DNA from: Dokdonia donghaensis DSW-1
GTDB lineage: Bacteria > Bacteroidota > Bacteroidia > Flavobacteriales > Flavobacteriaceae
Direction of reading: 5' to 3'
DNA: 64,000 bases
Assembly: GCF_001653755.1 (NCBI RefSeq)
Contig: NZ_CP015125.1
Coordinates: forward strand, 2,241,501-2,305,500
In this document: in pieces, positions 1-7,965 of the stretch
How positions within the stretch are numbered: the stretch's first letter is position 1
Layout: the number at the start of each line of letters is the position of its first letter
Program-made: the position numbers and the translations under genes
Notes under the pieces: generated by a model
Told to the model about the DNA's origin: nothing
The model's input: only the letters and a program-made list of their open reading frames with translations
Database searches by the model: none

Positions 1-19
1 ATTTATCAATCAATCAATT

Positions 20-1036
20 ATGAAAATCAAATTATTAGTAGTGCTACTATTTGTGGCAAATCTCTGTTATGGTCAGGTTAATGTTGGGTCAAGTAAAAGT
101 CCTCTCAATTTATATTCGAAATCTCTAAAAGCTGAAGATTTTGAGAATTTAAAAAAGAAATCTACTTGTGTGATTTTACCCGAAGGAATAGATCAAGAAA
201 GGTTTAAAAATAATCTTAAAGATGTATGGGATGTAAATGAACTCAAATTTGTGACAGGTGAGGAGTACAAGAAGAATAAAGAACGTATACTAAAAGAAAG
301 TGCTGTTTTAAAGTTAGTGGGTGACGTATATCTCATCGGGAAAAAGAATATTGCTACAGGTAAAAAGCGCAGTACAGGTGAGTCAATAACAAACTTTATC
401 AGTCTAGTTATATACGATAATGTAATAATGAAGAAGGGTAAATTGAAGTACGATTCAAAAATGCTCGGCGAAATCGTATTCTCTCCTAACATCAAAATGC
501 GAACTAATGTAGTTTATAGTGGTGGTCGTAAAAGTTTTCTAGCAAAAGCCAGCAATAAGAAAGCGCTTGCGGCTAATAAAGAAGAACCTGGTTTTTACAC
601 CTTTAATTACGGTTACATTAAAAACTTCACTCAAATTCTTAATGATCACTTAAAGAGAGGGGTTAGTATTAGTATGAGAGATGGTTATGTGGACAGCAAT
701 ACCATAAAGAGTCTTAAAAATAAAACGCTATATGCTCCAGAATGGGTGTTAAAGCGATACGCCCCAGTTTCTTCTACTTTAAAAGAAGTTTCTACGCCAG
801 AGGAGTTTTTTGAAGATTATGACTATGATTATAAGATAGTTACAGATGATGATCTTAATGCTAAAATAGAAGCCGGCGAGGATATTTATTACTTTTTACA
901 CACACAATACAACGCAGAGAAGGTTCTTGCAATTATAGCTGCAAAAACTGGAAAATATGTTTATTTAGAGACTGGAGGATCATATAATGTAAAAGGAAGT
1001 GATTTTAAAGCTTTAAATAAGGCAATCAATAAATAA
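20..1036 (+). CDS. Exported protein of unknown function
   Basis: A 338-residue protein with a clear signal peptide (residues 1-19, hydrophobic core LLVVLLFVANL, cleavage likely after CYG-Q). The mature part is lysine-rich with an acidic patch near residues 264-272 (EDYDYDYK). I recognise no domain or catalytic motif. The ATG at 20 fits because the signal peptide begins there. It is followed by a strong terminator, so it ends its own transcription unit; its promoter lies outside the window. Function unknown; probably periplasmic or surface-associated. Confidence 0.75.
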   Translation: MKIKLLVVLLFVANLCYGQVNVGSSKSPLNLYSKSLKAEDFENLKKKSTCVILPEGIDQERFKNNLKDVWDVNELKFVTGEEYKKNKERILKESAVLKLVGDVYLIGKKNIATGKKRSTGESITNFISLVIYDNVIMKKGKLKYDSKMLGEIVFSPNIKMRTNVVYSGGRKSFLAKASNKKALAANKEEPGFYTFNYGYIKNFTQILNDHLKRGVSISMRDGYVDSNTIKSLKNKTLYAPEWVLKRYAPVSSTLKEVSTPEEFFEDYDYDYKIVTDDDLNAKIEAGEDIYYFLHTQYNAEKVLAIIAAKTGKYVYLETGGSYNVKGSDFKALNKAINK

Positions 1037-1057
1037 TTTTATTTTTAATACATAAAA

Positions 1058-1085
1058 AACCTCTCAAGTATCGAGAGGTTTTTTT
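1058..1085 (+). terminator. Rho-independent terminator
   Basis: Hairpin AACCTCTC / GAGAGGTT with a 7-base loop followed by a run of seven T. It lies just after the exported-protein gene. Confidence 0.85.
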
Positions 1086-1141
1086 GTGCTTTATGGTTAT
1101 CGTAATTCTTATATTTGATATATAAATAGGTGGGGTATTAG

Positions 1142-1155
1142 GCTTTCGCGAAAGC
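1142..1155. repeat. Iterated palindrome GCTTTCGCGAAAGC, copy 1 (intergenic)
   Basis: Exact copy, between the terminator at 1085 and fabG. Confidence 0.95.
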
Positions 1156-1249
1156 ATAAAAAGACATCTTTCATACCGAATTAGTTAGGTGTGTAATTGA
1201 TAAGAAGTAATACTAACGAATAAACAGCCAACAGACATAACAGTTTATA

Positions 1250-1996
1250 ATGAAATTACTAGAAGGAAAAACAGCCATTATTACAGGTGCTAGCCGTGGT
1301 ATCGGAAAAGGAATAGCAGAGGTTTTTGCACAACACGGTGCAAATGTAGCTTTTACATATAGCTCATCATCTGCCGCGGCAGATGAGCTTGAGAAAAGCT
1401 TAGAAGGAACCGGTGTAAAAGTAAAAGGATATAAAAGTAACGCTGCGGATTTTGAGCAGGCACAAGAGCTTGTAAAAAATGTGCTTGAAGATTTTGGCGC
1501 GATTGATATCTTGATAAACAACGCGGGTATCACAAAAGATAATCTTCTTATGCGTATGTCTGAAGAAGATTTTGATAAAGTGATAGAAGTAAACCTTAAG
1601 TCCATCTTTAATATGACTAAGGCCGTACAACGCACAATGCTCAAAGCTCGTAAGGGAAGTATCATAAATATGAGCTCTGTTGTAGGAGTAAAAGGTAATG
1701 CTGGGCAGGCAAACTATGCAGCATCAAAAGCAGGTATGATAGGTTTTTCAAAATCTATGGCACTAGAGCTAGGTTCTCGTAACATACGTACTAACGTTAT
1801 TGCACCAGGATTTATCGAGACAGAAATGACAGGTAAGCTAGATGAGGCTACTGTTGCATCGTGGAGAGATGCTATACCGCTTAAACGTGGTGGTAGCCCA
1901 GAAGATATTGCAAATGCTTGTGTATTTCTTGCCAGTGATATGAGTGCCTACATCACAGGTCAAGTGATTAATGTAGATGGAGGGATGCTTACCTAA
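1250..1996 (+). CDS. fabG: 3-oxoacyl-ACP reductase FabG
   Basis: A 248-residue short-chain dehydrogenase that reduces 3-oxoacyl-ACP with NADPH in type II fatty-acid synthesis. The cofactor motif TGASRGIG is at residues 12-19, NNAG at 90-93, the catalytic Ser at about 142, and YAASK gives Tyr156 and Lys160. NVDGGM near the C-terminus is typical of FabG. The length is normal. It stands without other fab genes; the next gene, a membrane vWA protein, starts 37 bases downstream and may be co-transcribed. Other SDR substrates are possible, but the overall match is to FabG. Confidence 0.93.
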   Translation: MKLLEGKTAIITGASRGIGKGIAEVFAQHGANVAFTYSSSSAAADELEKSLEGTGVKVKGYKSNAADFEQAQELVKNVLEDFGAIDILINNAGITKDNLLMRMSEEDFDKVIEVNLKSIFNMTKAVQRTMLKARKGSIINMSSVVGVKGNAGQANYAASKAGMIGFSKSMALELGSRNIRTNVIAPGFIETEMTGKLDEATVASWRDAIPLKRGGSPEDIANACVFLASDMSAYITGQVINVDGGMLT

Positions 1997-2033
1997 AACA
2001 AGGTGAAACTCAATATAATTTAGTCATATACTA

Positions 2034-4067
2034 TTGCAAACAGAGACACTATTATTAATTATTGGAGCTGCTATTCTCGCACTGGGAGTAGCGGTTTTTC
2101 AATATTTCTATCGTGTTAAATATAAAAGTAAGCGCAATCGCGTTTATGCATTTTTACGGTTTTCAACCATCTTTGGTTTACTGCTTTTACTTATTAACCC
2201 TAAGTATGAGCAAGTTTCTTACTATACAGAAAAGCCCTCGCTGGCTGTCGCTGTAGATAATTCTTCTAGTATTGCACACCTTGGTTATGATGGTGTGTCT
2301 CAAGATGTGTTATCTCGCTTTCGCGAAAGCGTAAAACTCAACGATGCTTTTGATATTCAGTACTATCAATTTGGAGATGATTTTAAATCCCTAGACTCCC
2401 TTTCATTTACTAATAAGCAGACTAATATCTCAAACGCTTTGCGTAGTCTTGAAGATATTTATACAACAGATGTTGCTCCTGTAGTATTAGTCACAGATGG
2501 GAATCAAACCTATGGAGAGGCCTACCAGTATGTTGCTCAAAATTATAATCAACAAGTGTATCCTGTTGTACTGGGTGACACTATCATTTATGATGATCTT
2601 AAGCTGGGTCAGATCAATGTAAATCGATATGCCTATATAAATAACAAATTTCCTGTTGAGATTTTTGCTTCTTATAATGGTAAAGCAACAGTACAATCTG
2701 TACTTACTATACGTTCTGGAGGTAAAACTTTACATAAGCAGTCTGTAAATTTTAGCCCAGATAATGCATCACAAGTTTTTACCGTAAACGTCCCTGCTGA
2801 AAGGGTGGGAGTGACTCAGTATGCCATAAGTATTGCTCCTGTAGAAAGCGAAAAGAATGAGAGTAATAACTATAAAAACTTTGCGATAGAGGTTATAGAT
2901 CAAAAAACGAATGTACTTCTTATAAGTAATATAGTTCACCCAGATGTGGGAATGCTTAAAAAGAGTATTGAGAGTAATAGATTGCGTACGGTTACCTTCA
3001 CAAAACCATCAGACGCGGTTTCTAAAATAAATGAGTATGAACTTATTATACTCTATCAACCAGATGAAAGCTTTAATGATGTCTATAAACAACTAGAAAC
3101 GCTAGCTAAAAATAGTATAACAATAACTGGAGAGCACACTGGCTGGAATGCTATAAATAAATTTCAAAAAACAATCACACAAGAGATTACAGGTCAAACA
3201 GAAGAAGTACAAGCTCGGCTTAATCCTAATTTTTCTGCATTTGTAATTGAAGATATAGGTTTTGACGATTTTCCACCCCTAGTTGCTGCCTTTGGAGAGA
3301 CGCGTTTTAATACAAAAGCAGACATTGCTTTATCACAAAGTATTGGCCTTGTAGAGACTAATCAACCACTTATAGCTACAACAGAAGATAATGGTAGGCG
3401 TGAGGTTTTCATACTAGGTGAAGGCTTGTGGAAGTGGAGAGCACAGAGTTTTGTAGAAAAGCGTGATTTTAAATCTTTTGATAATTTTATAGATAATCTA
3501 GTACAATATGCTGCTTCAAACAAGAAGAAAAGTAGACTTAACTTAGATTATGAGTCGTTTTACTATGGCAATAAAGCAGTGATGCTTTATGCACAGTACT
3601 TTGATAAAAATTACAATTTTGATGCAAGGGCTAAGGTGTCTATAAAAGTGATAAACCAGGAGTCAAAAAAGCTTACAGAGATTCCATTATTACTTAAAAA
3701 GAATACCTACCAGGTAGATATGAATAATCTTGATCCTGGAAGTTATAAGTTTACTGTATCTGTAACAGATCAAGGTATCGCACGTTCTGGATCTTTTACA
3801 ATTGTTCCTTTTGATATAGAGCAACAATTTTTAAATGCAAATGTAAAACAGCTACAAATTCTAGCGTCTCATACAGATGGCGGTTTATATAACCCTGTAA
3901 GCTTAGATAAACTTATAACGTCGCTCGTTGCAGATAATAGATATAAACCTATACAGAAGAGTACAAAAAATAGTGTACCTTTTATAGACTGGAAATTACT
4001 ACTTGCAATTTTGGCATTACTGCTCGCTTTGGAGTGGTTTATGCGCAAGTATAATGGACTTACTTAA
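2034..4067 (+). CDS. Membrane-anchored von Willebrand factor A domain protein
   Basis: A 677-residue protein with two N-terminal membrane segments (about residues 5-25 and 42-54), a vWA-like domain, a long extracytoplasmic part and a C-terminal membrane helix (about 650-670). The MIDAS motif DNSSS is at residues 75-79 and a VTDGN element at 152-156, so metal-ion binding is likely. The architecture resembles BatA/BatB-like and GATase1-like membrane proteins of Bacteroidota. There is no ATG near the 5' end; an in-frame TAA at 2016-2018 limits the start, and TTG at 2034 is the only reasonable codon. One iterated palindrome encodes RFRES at residues 95-99. Role unknown. Confidence 0.8.
   Translation: MQTETLLLIIGAAILALGVAVFQYFYRVKYKSKRNRVYAFLRFSTIFGLLLLLINPKYEQVSYYTEKPSLAVAVDNSSSIAHLGYDGVSQDVLSRFRESVKLNDAFDIQYYQFGDDFKSLDSLSFTNKQTNISNALRSLEDIYTTDVAPVVLVTDGNQTYGEAYQYVAQNYNQQVYPVVLGDTIIYDDLKLGQINVNRYAYINNKFPVEIFASYNGKATVQSVLTIRSGGKTLHKQSVNFSPDNASQVFTVNVPAERVGVTQYAISIAPVESEKNESNNYKNFAIEVIDQKTNVLLISNIVHPDVGMLKKSIESNRLRTVTFTKPSDAVSKINEYELIILYQPDESFNDVYKQLETLAKNSITITGEHTGWNAINKFQKTITQEITGQTEEVQARLNPNFSAFVIEDIGFDDFPPLVAAFGETRFNTKADIALSQSIGLVETNQPLIATTEDNGRREVFILGEGLWKWRAQSFVEKRDFKSFDNFIDNLVQYAASNKKKSRLNLDYESFYYGNKAVMLYAQYFDKNYNFDARAKVSIKVINQESKKLTEIPLLLKKNTYQVDMNNLDPGSYKFTVSVTDQGIARSGSFTIVPFDIEQQFLNANVKQLQILASHTDGGLYNPVSLDKLITSLVADNRYKPIQKSTKNSVPFIDWKLLLAILALLLALEWFMRKYNGLT
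2317..2330. repeat. Iterated palindrome, copy 2 (inside vWA gene)
   Basis: Exact GCTTTCGCGAAAGC; read in the frame giving RFRES. Confidence 0.95.
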
Positions 4068-4088
4068 AACCAAAATTAAAAATTAGCT

Positions 4089-4904
4089 ATGGAAAAATTA
4101 CCTAAAATTGGAGTGCCTGTCGTAATAGGCCTCGTTATTCTACTCGTGATTATCACAAAATCTGCCATCACTATAGACTCTGGAGAGGCTGGCGTGTTGT
4201 ATAAAACATTTGGCGGTGGTGTGGTAACAGATGAGCCACCACTAGGAGAAGGATTTCATCTAGTAGCACCTTGGAACAAGGTGTACGTTTATGAAGTGCG
4301 TCGTCAAGAGCTTTTTGAAAAAATGAAAGTACTATCTTCAAACGGACTAGATATACAACTAGACGCATCTGCTTGGTACAAACCTAGATACAATGATGTA
4401 GGTAAGTTACACCAAGAGATAGGTGAAGATTATCTACAGCGTATCTTATTACCTACTATACGATCTGCAGCGAGATCAGTAGTAGGGCGTTATACACCAG
4501 AGCAGTTATATTCTTCTAAGAGAGATGCGATACAGTCAGAAATTTTTGAAGAAACAAAAAAGATTATAAAAGATCAGTACATCGAGCTAGATGAGATACT
4601 AGTAAGAGATGTAACCTTACCAAATACAATTAAAGAAGCTATCGAGCGTAAATTAAAGCAAGAGCAAGAGTCTCTTGAGTATGAGTTCCGTCTAGTAACT
4701 GCTACAAAAGAGGCAGAAAAAGTTCGAATAGAAGCACAAGGTAAGGCAGATGCAAATAAGATTCTTAGTGCATCGCTTACAGATAAGATTCTACAAGATA
4801 AAGGTATTGACGCAACAATAGAGTTGTCAAAATCTCCAAATTCTAAGGTGATAGTTGTAGGTTCTGGTGAATCTGGACTACCATTAATTTTAGGAAATAA
4901 TTAG
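4089..4904 (+). CDS. Prohibitin-like SPFH/band 7 membrane protein
   Basis: A 271-residue protein with one N-terminal transmembrane helix (about residues 9-26) and an SPFH domain (about 28-190), then a charged Ala/Glu helical stretch (about 190-235) typical of prohibitin oligomerisation segments. Such proteins form ring-like membrane scaffolds that influence proteases and membrane order. It begins 21 bases after the vWA gene and probably shares its transcript. HflK/HflC is an alternative, but only one SPFH gene is present and the sequence reads most like prohibitin. Confidence 0.88.
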   Translation: MEKLPKIGVPVVIGLVILLVIITKSAITIDSGEAGVLYKTFGGGVVTDEPPLGEGFHLVAPWNKVYVYEVRRQELFEKMKVLSSNGLDIQLDASAWYKPRYNDVGKLHQEIGEDYLQRILLPTIRSAARSVVGRYTPEQLYSSKRDAIQSEIFEETKKIIKDQYIELDEILVRDVTLPNTIKEAIERKLKQEQESLEYEFRLVTATKEAEKVRIEAQGKADANKILSASLTDKILQDKGIDATIELSKSPNSKVIVVGSGESGLPLILGNN

Positions 4905-4941
4905 AATACTCTCTAAAATTATATGAAAGTGTTAAGATGAC

Positions 4942-4955
4942 GCTTTCGCGAAAGC
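4942..4955. repeat. Iterated palindrome, copy 3 (intergenic)
   Basis: Exact copy, 37 bases after the SPFH gene and just before a terminator hairpin. Confidence 0.95.
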
Positions 4956-4959
4956 TTAT

Positions 4960-5007
4960 ATCTTTACAGTCTACTCGTCATAATGGGTAGATTGTAAAGA
5001 TTTTTTT
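4960..5007 (+). terminator. Terminator whose T-run abuts the next start codon
   Basis: Arms 4960-4974 and 4987-5001 pair over 15 bases with one G-U wobble, with a 12-base loop, followed directly by seven T (5001-5007). The ATG of the PepSY-like lipoprotein starts at 5008. It may stop the SPFH transcript; a -7-like element (TATCTTTA, 4959-4966) overlaps the 5' arm, so a promoter could be embedded in it. Confidence 0.7.
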
Positions 5008-5457
5008 ATGTTTAAATATCAGAAAGTACTTTTATTATTTGGCTTTATACTCGCAGTGAGTTGTGGTCAAAAAGTTGAAAGTCAAAATAGTAAGAAAGGA
5101 TATGCACCAGAGGCAGTAAAGGCAACATTTCAAGCCAAATATCCAGGAGAAAATGATCCAGACTGGCACGTAGACTCAAATGGAAATTATGAGTCAAGAT
5201 TTAGAATAGATGGTATAAGACACCGTGCAGATTTTAGTCCTAATGGAGATTGGATTGAGACGGAGGTAAGTATAGATAAGAATGAATTGCCAAAGGCAAT
5301 TAAAAAAGCTATAAAAAGAGATTATAGTCACGAGAAGATCACAGAGATTGAACGCGTGCAAAGCGCCGAAAAAGGGCTATTTTATGACGTAGAATTTAAA
5401 CGTAAAGGGAAAAATAAAGATGTAGAGTTTAATGAGGCAGGTGAGGAGATAAATTAA
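5008..5457 (+). CDS. PepSY-like (beta-lactamase-inhibitor-like) lipoprotein
   Basis: A 149-residue lipoprotein: hydrophobic segment then lipobox AVSC-G with the lipidated Cys at about residue 19. The mature part has two similar halves with alternating aromatic/charged strands (DWHVDSNGNYESRF; LFYDVEFKRKGKNKDVEF), the pattern of PepSY-like proteins common in Bacteroidota. Likely periplasmic; binding partner unknown. The start at 5008 is fixed by the signal peptide and sits directly after a terminator T-run, leaving almost no conventional ribosome-binding site. Confidence 0.75.
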   Translation: MFKYQKVLLLFGFILAVSCGQKVESQNSKKGYAPEAVKATFQAKYPGENDPDWHVDSNGNYESRFRIDGIRHRADFSPNGDWIETEVSIDKNELPKAIKKAIKRDYSHEKITEIERVQSAEKGLFYDVEFKRKGKNKDVEFNEAGEEIN

Positions 5458-5480
5458 TAAATCTATGTTTTATATAAATG

Positions 5481-5507
5481 AAAAAACCACCTAGTAGGTG
5501 GTTTTTT
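5481..5507. terminator. Bidirectional terminator overlapping a stop codon
   Basis: Near-perfect inverted repeat of ACCACCTA / TAGGTGGT flanked by A and T runs on both sides. It serves the PepSY gene and the convergent HhH gene, whose TAG stop (5491-5493) lies inside the hairpin. Confidence 0.88.
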
Positions 5508-6123
5508 CATTTATCATATTTTTTTTTGAGTTTCCTTTTTCATTATCCTCTGCTTGTGTATTCTCGGTAAGTCTTTTTGCCTTTGCTACCCATCTATCAT
5601 TTTTAATTCTATCTGGAAAAAACTTAATGAGCTTTGTTACTGCGGCGATGTCGTCATTATTAAAACGGCTTATTTGCTCAAAAGTGTAAATCCCTAGTTC
5701 ATTGAGTTTAGCCTCAGTATATGGACCTATTCCAGTAATTTGTTGTAAGTCATTACGTTCTGCCATTGTGGCTCTTCCTATGCGTTCATAACTTATAGGG
5801 TCCTTAATTTCTGTTTTAGAGAGCTTTTCTGTAAGCACATCATCAGAAAAAGCTCGGTTTCGTATCTGTAGATGCTCATATTCCTCATCCATACGGTCTT
5901 TTCTAAAAACGCCATCGGCCTTTCTATCTAACTCGTCTTGTAGATTTTTGATCGTATTGTTGAGTTGCTGTAACGTGTTTTTATGCTGTTGTTCTTTACG
6001 TTTGTGAGCAAATTTTTGAGATAGTTGCGATCCTCCATAACCTATCAAAAATGCAACAAGAGTCATTATAAATGTCTCTATATAAGCAATGGGTATTGAT
6101 ATGGCCTCCTGTAATGCGAGCAT
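5491..6123 (-). CDS. Membrane-anchored coiled-coil protein with helix-hairpin-helix domain
   Basis: A 210-residue protein: N-terminal transmembrane helix (about residues 14-33), a coiled-coil stretch (about 40-70), and a C-terminal helix-hairpin-helix-like domain (about 128-190) with the GIGP turn and a second GIYTFEQI element. Such HhH domains can bind nucleic acid or act as protein-interaction modules (DUF4332-like). The ATG shares its A with the stop of the OmpA-like gene upstream (TAATG), suggesting translational coupling. Function unknown. Confidence 0.75.
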   Translation of the reverse strand: MLALQEAISIPIAYIETFIMTLVAFLIGYGGSQLSQKFAHKRKEQQHKNTLQQLNNTIKNLQDELDRKADGVFRKDRMDEEYEHLQIRNRAFSDDVLTEKLSKTEIKDPISYERIGRATMAERNDLQQITGIGPYTEAKLNELGIYTFEQISRFNNDDIAAVTKLIKFFPDRIKNDRWVAKAKRLTENTQAEDNEKGNSKKNMINEKTTY

Positions 6124-6809
6124 TAATCTACTATAATTTCTATTCTGTTGTTTTGGCGTCGTCCAGATACGGTGTTGTTTGAGGCGATAGGTTCTTCTTC
6201 ACCTCTTGAGGTAGCAGTAATTTTACTGCGGGGGATTCCTCTACGGGCTGTAAGATACCATTTAATTTGTCTTGATTTTTTTAAACCTGTGCTAAAATTA
6301 TCTCGAGCATTTCCTACGTTATCTGTATGGCCTAATATTGTTACTTTTTTATCTGGATTATTTTTCAATAATTCTTTGAGTTCAGATGCATATGCAACGA
6401 GCTCTTTATCAAGTATTAAATCTGTATTGTTATACTGCGGGTAAAATATCTCGCTAGAAAAAGAAGGGCCTGAAAGTAAGTTAAGCTCTTTTTCAAAAGT
6501 AATAACCGGTTCATCTTTTGTAAAATCTACAGTATCACTTATAGCAATAGATTTTTGTATTTCCTCAGCAATAAAAATGGACGCCTCCCTATCTATGTGC
6601 GTTTTTGAAATGCTATCTGTAGTTTTTATCTCGCTATTACTAGTACTTGTCTTAGTTGGTTTAGTAATAGGTTGTTTATCATTACTGTTAGAAATTGTAG
6701 TAGATGAATTTTTTTCTATAAATGGTGATGGCTCCTTAGCACTTACGTAATAGATACACGTAAATGACCAAAGTAAAAAAACAAGGAAGGCCCCCAAAAA
6801 TCCTTTCAT
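6123..6809 (-). CDS. OmpA-family peptidoglycan-binding protein
   Basis: A 228-residue protein with an N-terminal hydrophobic anchor or signal (about residues 4-22), a Ser/Thr/Lys-rich linker, and a C-terminal OmpA-like domain (about 115-228). Visible signatures are ILGHTDNVG, LKKSRQIKWYL and RRQNNRIEI, the standard peptidoglycan-binding elements. It probably tethers the envelope to the cell wall. It forms a two-gene operon with the HhH protein downstream (one-base overlap). Confidence 0.85.
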   Translation of the reverse strand: MKGFLGAFLVFLLWSFTCIYYVSAKEPSPFIEKNSSTTISNSNDKQPITKPTKTSTSNSEIKTTDSISKTHIDREASIFIAEEIQKSIAISDTVDFTKDEPVITFEKELNLLSGPSFSSEIFYPQYNNTDLILDKELVAYASELKELLKNNPDKKVTILGHTDNVGNARDNFSTGLKKSRQIKWYLTARRGIPRSKITATSRGEEEPIASNNTVSGRRQNNRIEIIVD

Positions 6810-6905
6810 AGTTAAATTTATGTGCTTTAGTAGTTGATTTAAAGCGTTATTTCAAATCTACTAAAAAGTTCTGTGTGTTAAGTAATTATTAAATCACTTT
6901 ATTCA

Positions 6906-6936
6906 CTTGTTTTTAACAAAAGACTTCTTAAATTTG
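6906..6936 (+). promoter_or_regulatory. Promoter of the histidine operon
   Basis: A CTTG -33 element (6906-6909), 19 bases, then TAAATTTG (6929-6936), a perfect match to the Bacteroidota -7 consensus TAnnTTTG. Predicted transcription starts near 6942, so the leader peptide ATG at 6945 would have almost no 5' untranslated region. Confidence 0.75.
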
Positions 6937-6944
6937 TGCCAGAA

Positions 6945-7001
6945 ATGAAATTGAACAAAACACATCATCACCATACTACATTATTCGCTCAAGCGAGGTA
7001 G
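6945..7001 (+). CDS. hisL: Histidine operon leader peptide
   Basis: An 18-codon ORF, MKLNKTHHHHTTLFAQAR, with four consecutive His codons (6963-6974) and a TAG stop at 6999-7001. It lies between a good promoter and an attenuator hairpin in front of hisG, the classic layout of His-sensing transcription attenuation. Low charged His-tRNA would stall the ribosome on the His codons. Too short for usual gene finders. Confidence 0.88.
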   Translation: MKLNKTHHHHTTLFAQAR

Positions 7002-7065
7002 TTTGGTATGTAAATAATTCATATATAAACCCGTTTGAGATACTCAAACGGGTTTTTTCTTTTTT
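6988..7065 (+). promoter_or_regulatory. Transcription attenuator of the histidine operon
   Basis: The terminator has a 12-base perfect stem (7028-7039 with 7043-7054), loop ATA and a T-rich tail to 7065. CTCAAGCG (6988-6995, inside the last leader codons) can pair with CGTTTGAG (7032-7039, the terminator 5' arm) over 8 bases with one G-U, forming an antiterminator. A ribosome stalled on the His codons leaves 6988-6995 free, giving read-through; a ribosome at the leader stop covers it, allowing termination. The pairings are visible in the sequence; the mechanism is inferred from known his attenuators. Confidence 0.87.
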
Positions 7066-7092
7066 GGGTAATTCAAACACAAACCAACAAAA

Positions 7093-7953
7093 ATGAGTCA
7101 AAAAATTAGAATTGCTATTCAGAAGTCAGGTCGTCTCAATGAGGAGTCTTTACAACTGCTTAAAAACTGTGGTGTATCTATAGATAATGGTAAGGATCAA
7201 CTTAAAGCCATTGCTAGAAACTTTCCGCTAGAAGTTTTATACCTACGTAATGGAGATATCCCTCAGTACTTAAGAGACGGAGTGGTAGATATCGCAATAC
7301 TTGGAGAAAATACACTTATAGAAAAAGGAAAGGATCTTCCTATTATAGAGAGACTAGGTTTTTCAAAATGCAAGGTGTCACTAGCAATCCCAAAAGGACA
7401 AGAATATAACTCTGTAAAAGATCTAGAAGGTAAGCGCATTGCCACTTCATATCCTAATACAGTAAGAGAATACCTAGCTGAAAAAGGTGTAAACGCAGAG
7501 CTACACATCATTAACGGTTCGGTAGAAATTGCTCCAAATATTGGACTTGCAGATGCTATCTGTGACATTGTATCTAGTGGTAGCACCTTATTCAAAAACA
7601 ATCTTAAGGAAGTAGAGCAAATGCTCACGTCTGAGGCTGTTCTTACTGCATCACCTACTATTTCTGACGAGCGTAAAGAGCTTTTAGAAACGCTTAAATT
7701 CCGTATAAAATCTGTACTTGCAGGAGAACGCAGTAAGTATGTACTTATGAATGTGCCAGACGCAAAGCTTGATGATGTTATCGCAATGCTTCCAGGTATG
7801 AGAAGCCCTACAGTTTTACCACTAGCACAAGAAGGCTGGAGTAGTGTACACTCAGTAATAAATAAAGATAGCTTTTGGGATGTGATAGATAATCTCAAAA
7901 AAGCAGGTGCAGAAGGAATACTTGTATGCCCAATCGAAAAAATGGTACTATAA
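7093..7953 (+). CDS. hisG: ATP phosphoribosyltransferase HisG (long form)
   Basis: A 286-residue enzyme for the first step of histidine synthesis, joining ATP and PRPP. It has the conserved start IRIAIQKSGRL, the DIAILGENTL segment, the PRPP-binding loop region ISDIVSSGSTL (here CDIVSSGSTL, about residues 157-166), and a C-terminal regulatory domain ending GILVCPIEKM that marks the hexameric, histidine-inhibited HisG(L) type. It is the first structural gene behind the attenuator; hisD follows 12 bases later. Confidence 0.96.
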   Translation: MSQKIRIAIQKSGRLNEESLQLLKNCGVSIDNGKDQLKAIARNFPLEVLYLRNGDIPQYLRDGVVDIAILGENTLIEKGKDLPIIERLGFSKCKVSLAIPKGQEYNSVKDLEGKRIATSYPNTVREYLAEKGVNAELHIINGSVEIAPNIGLADAICDIVSSGSTLFKNNLKEVEQMLTSEAVLTASPTISDERKELLETLKFRIKSVLAGERSKYVLMNVPDAKLDDVIAMLPGMRSPTVLPLAQEGWSSVHSVINKDSFWDVIDNLKKAGAEGILVCPIEKMVL

Positions 7954-7965
7954 TTTTACATTACT

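Noticed and set aside
2034..4067. TTG start of the vWA gene as an error
   Set aside because: An in-frame TAA lies 18 bases upstream, no ATG is near, and the N-terminal membrane helix begins at the TTG.
7028..7065. Ordinary terminator of an upstream transcript
   Set aside because: It lies behind a leader ORF with four His codons and has an alternative antiterminator pairing, so an attenuator explains it better. A T-box was also considered, but no specifier or T-box bulge sequence is visible.
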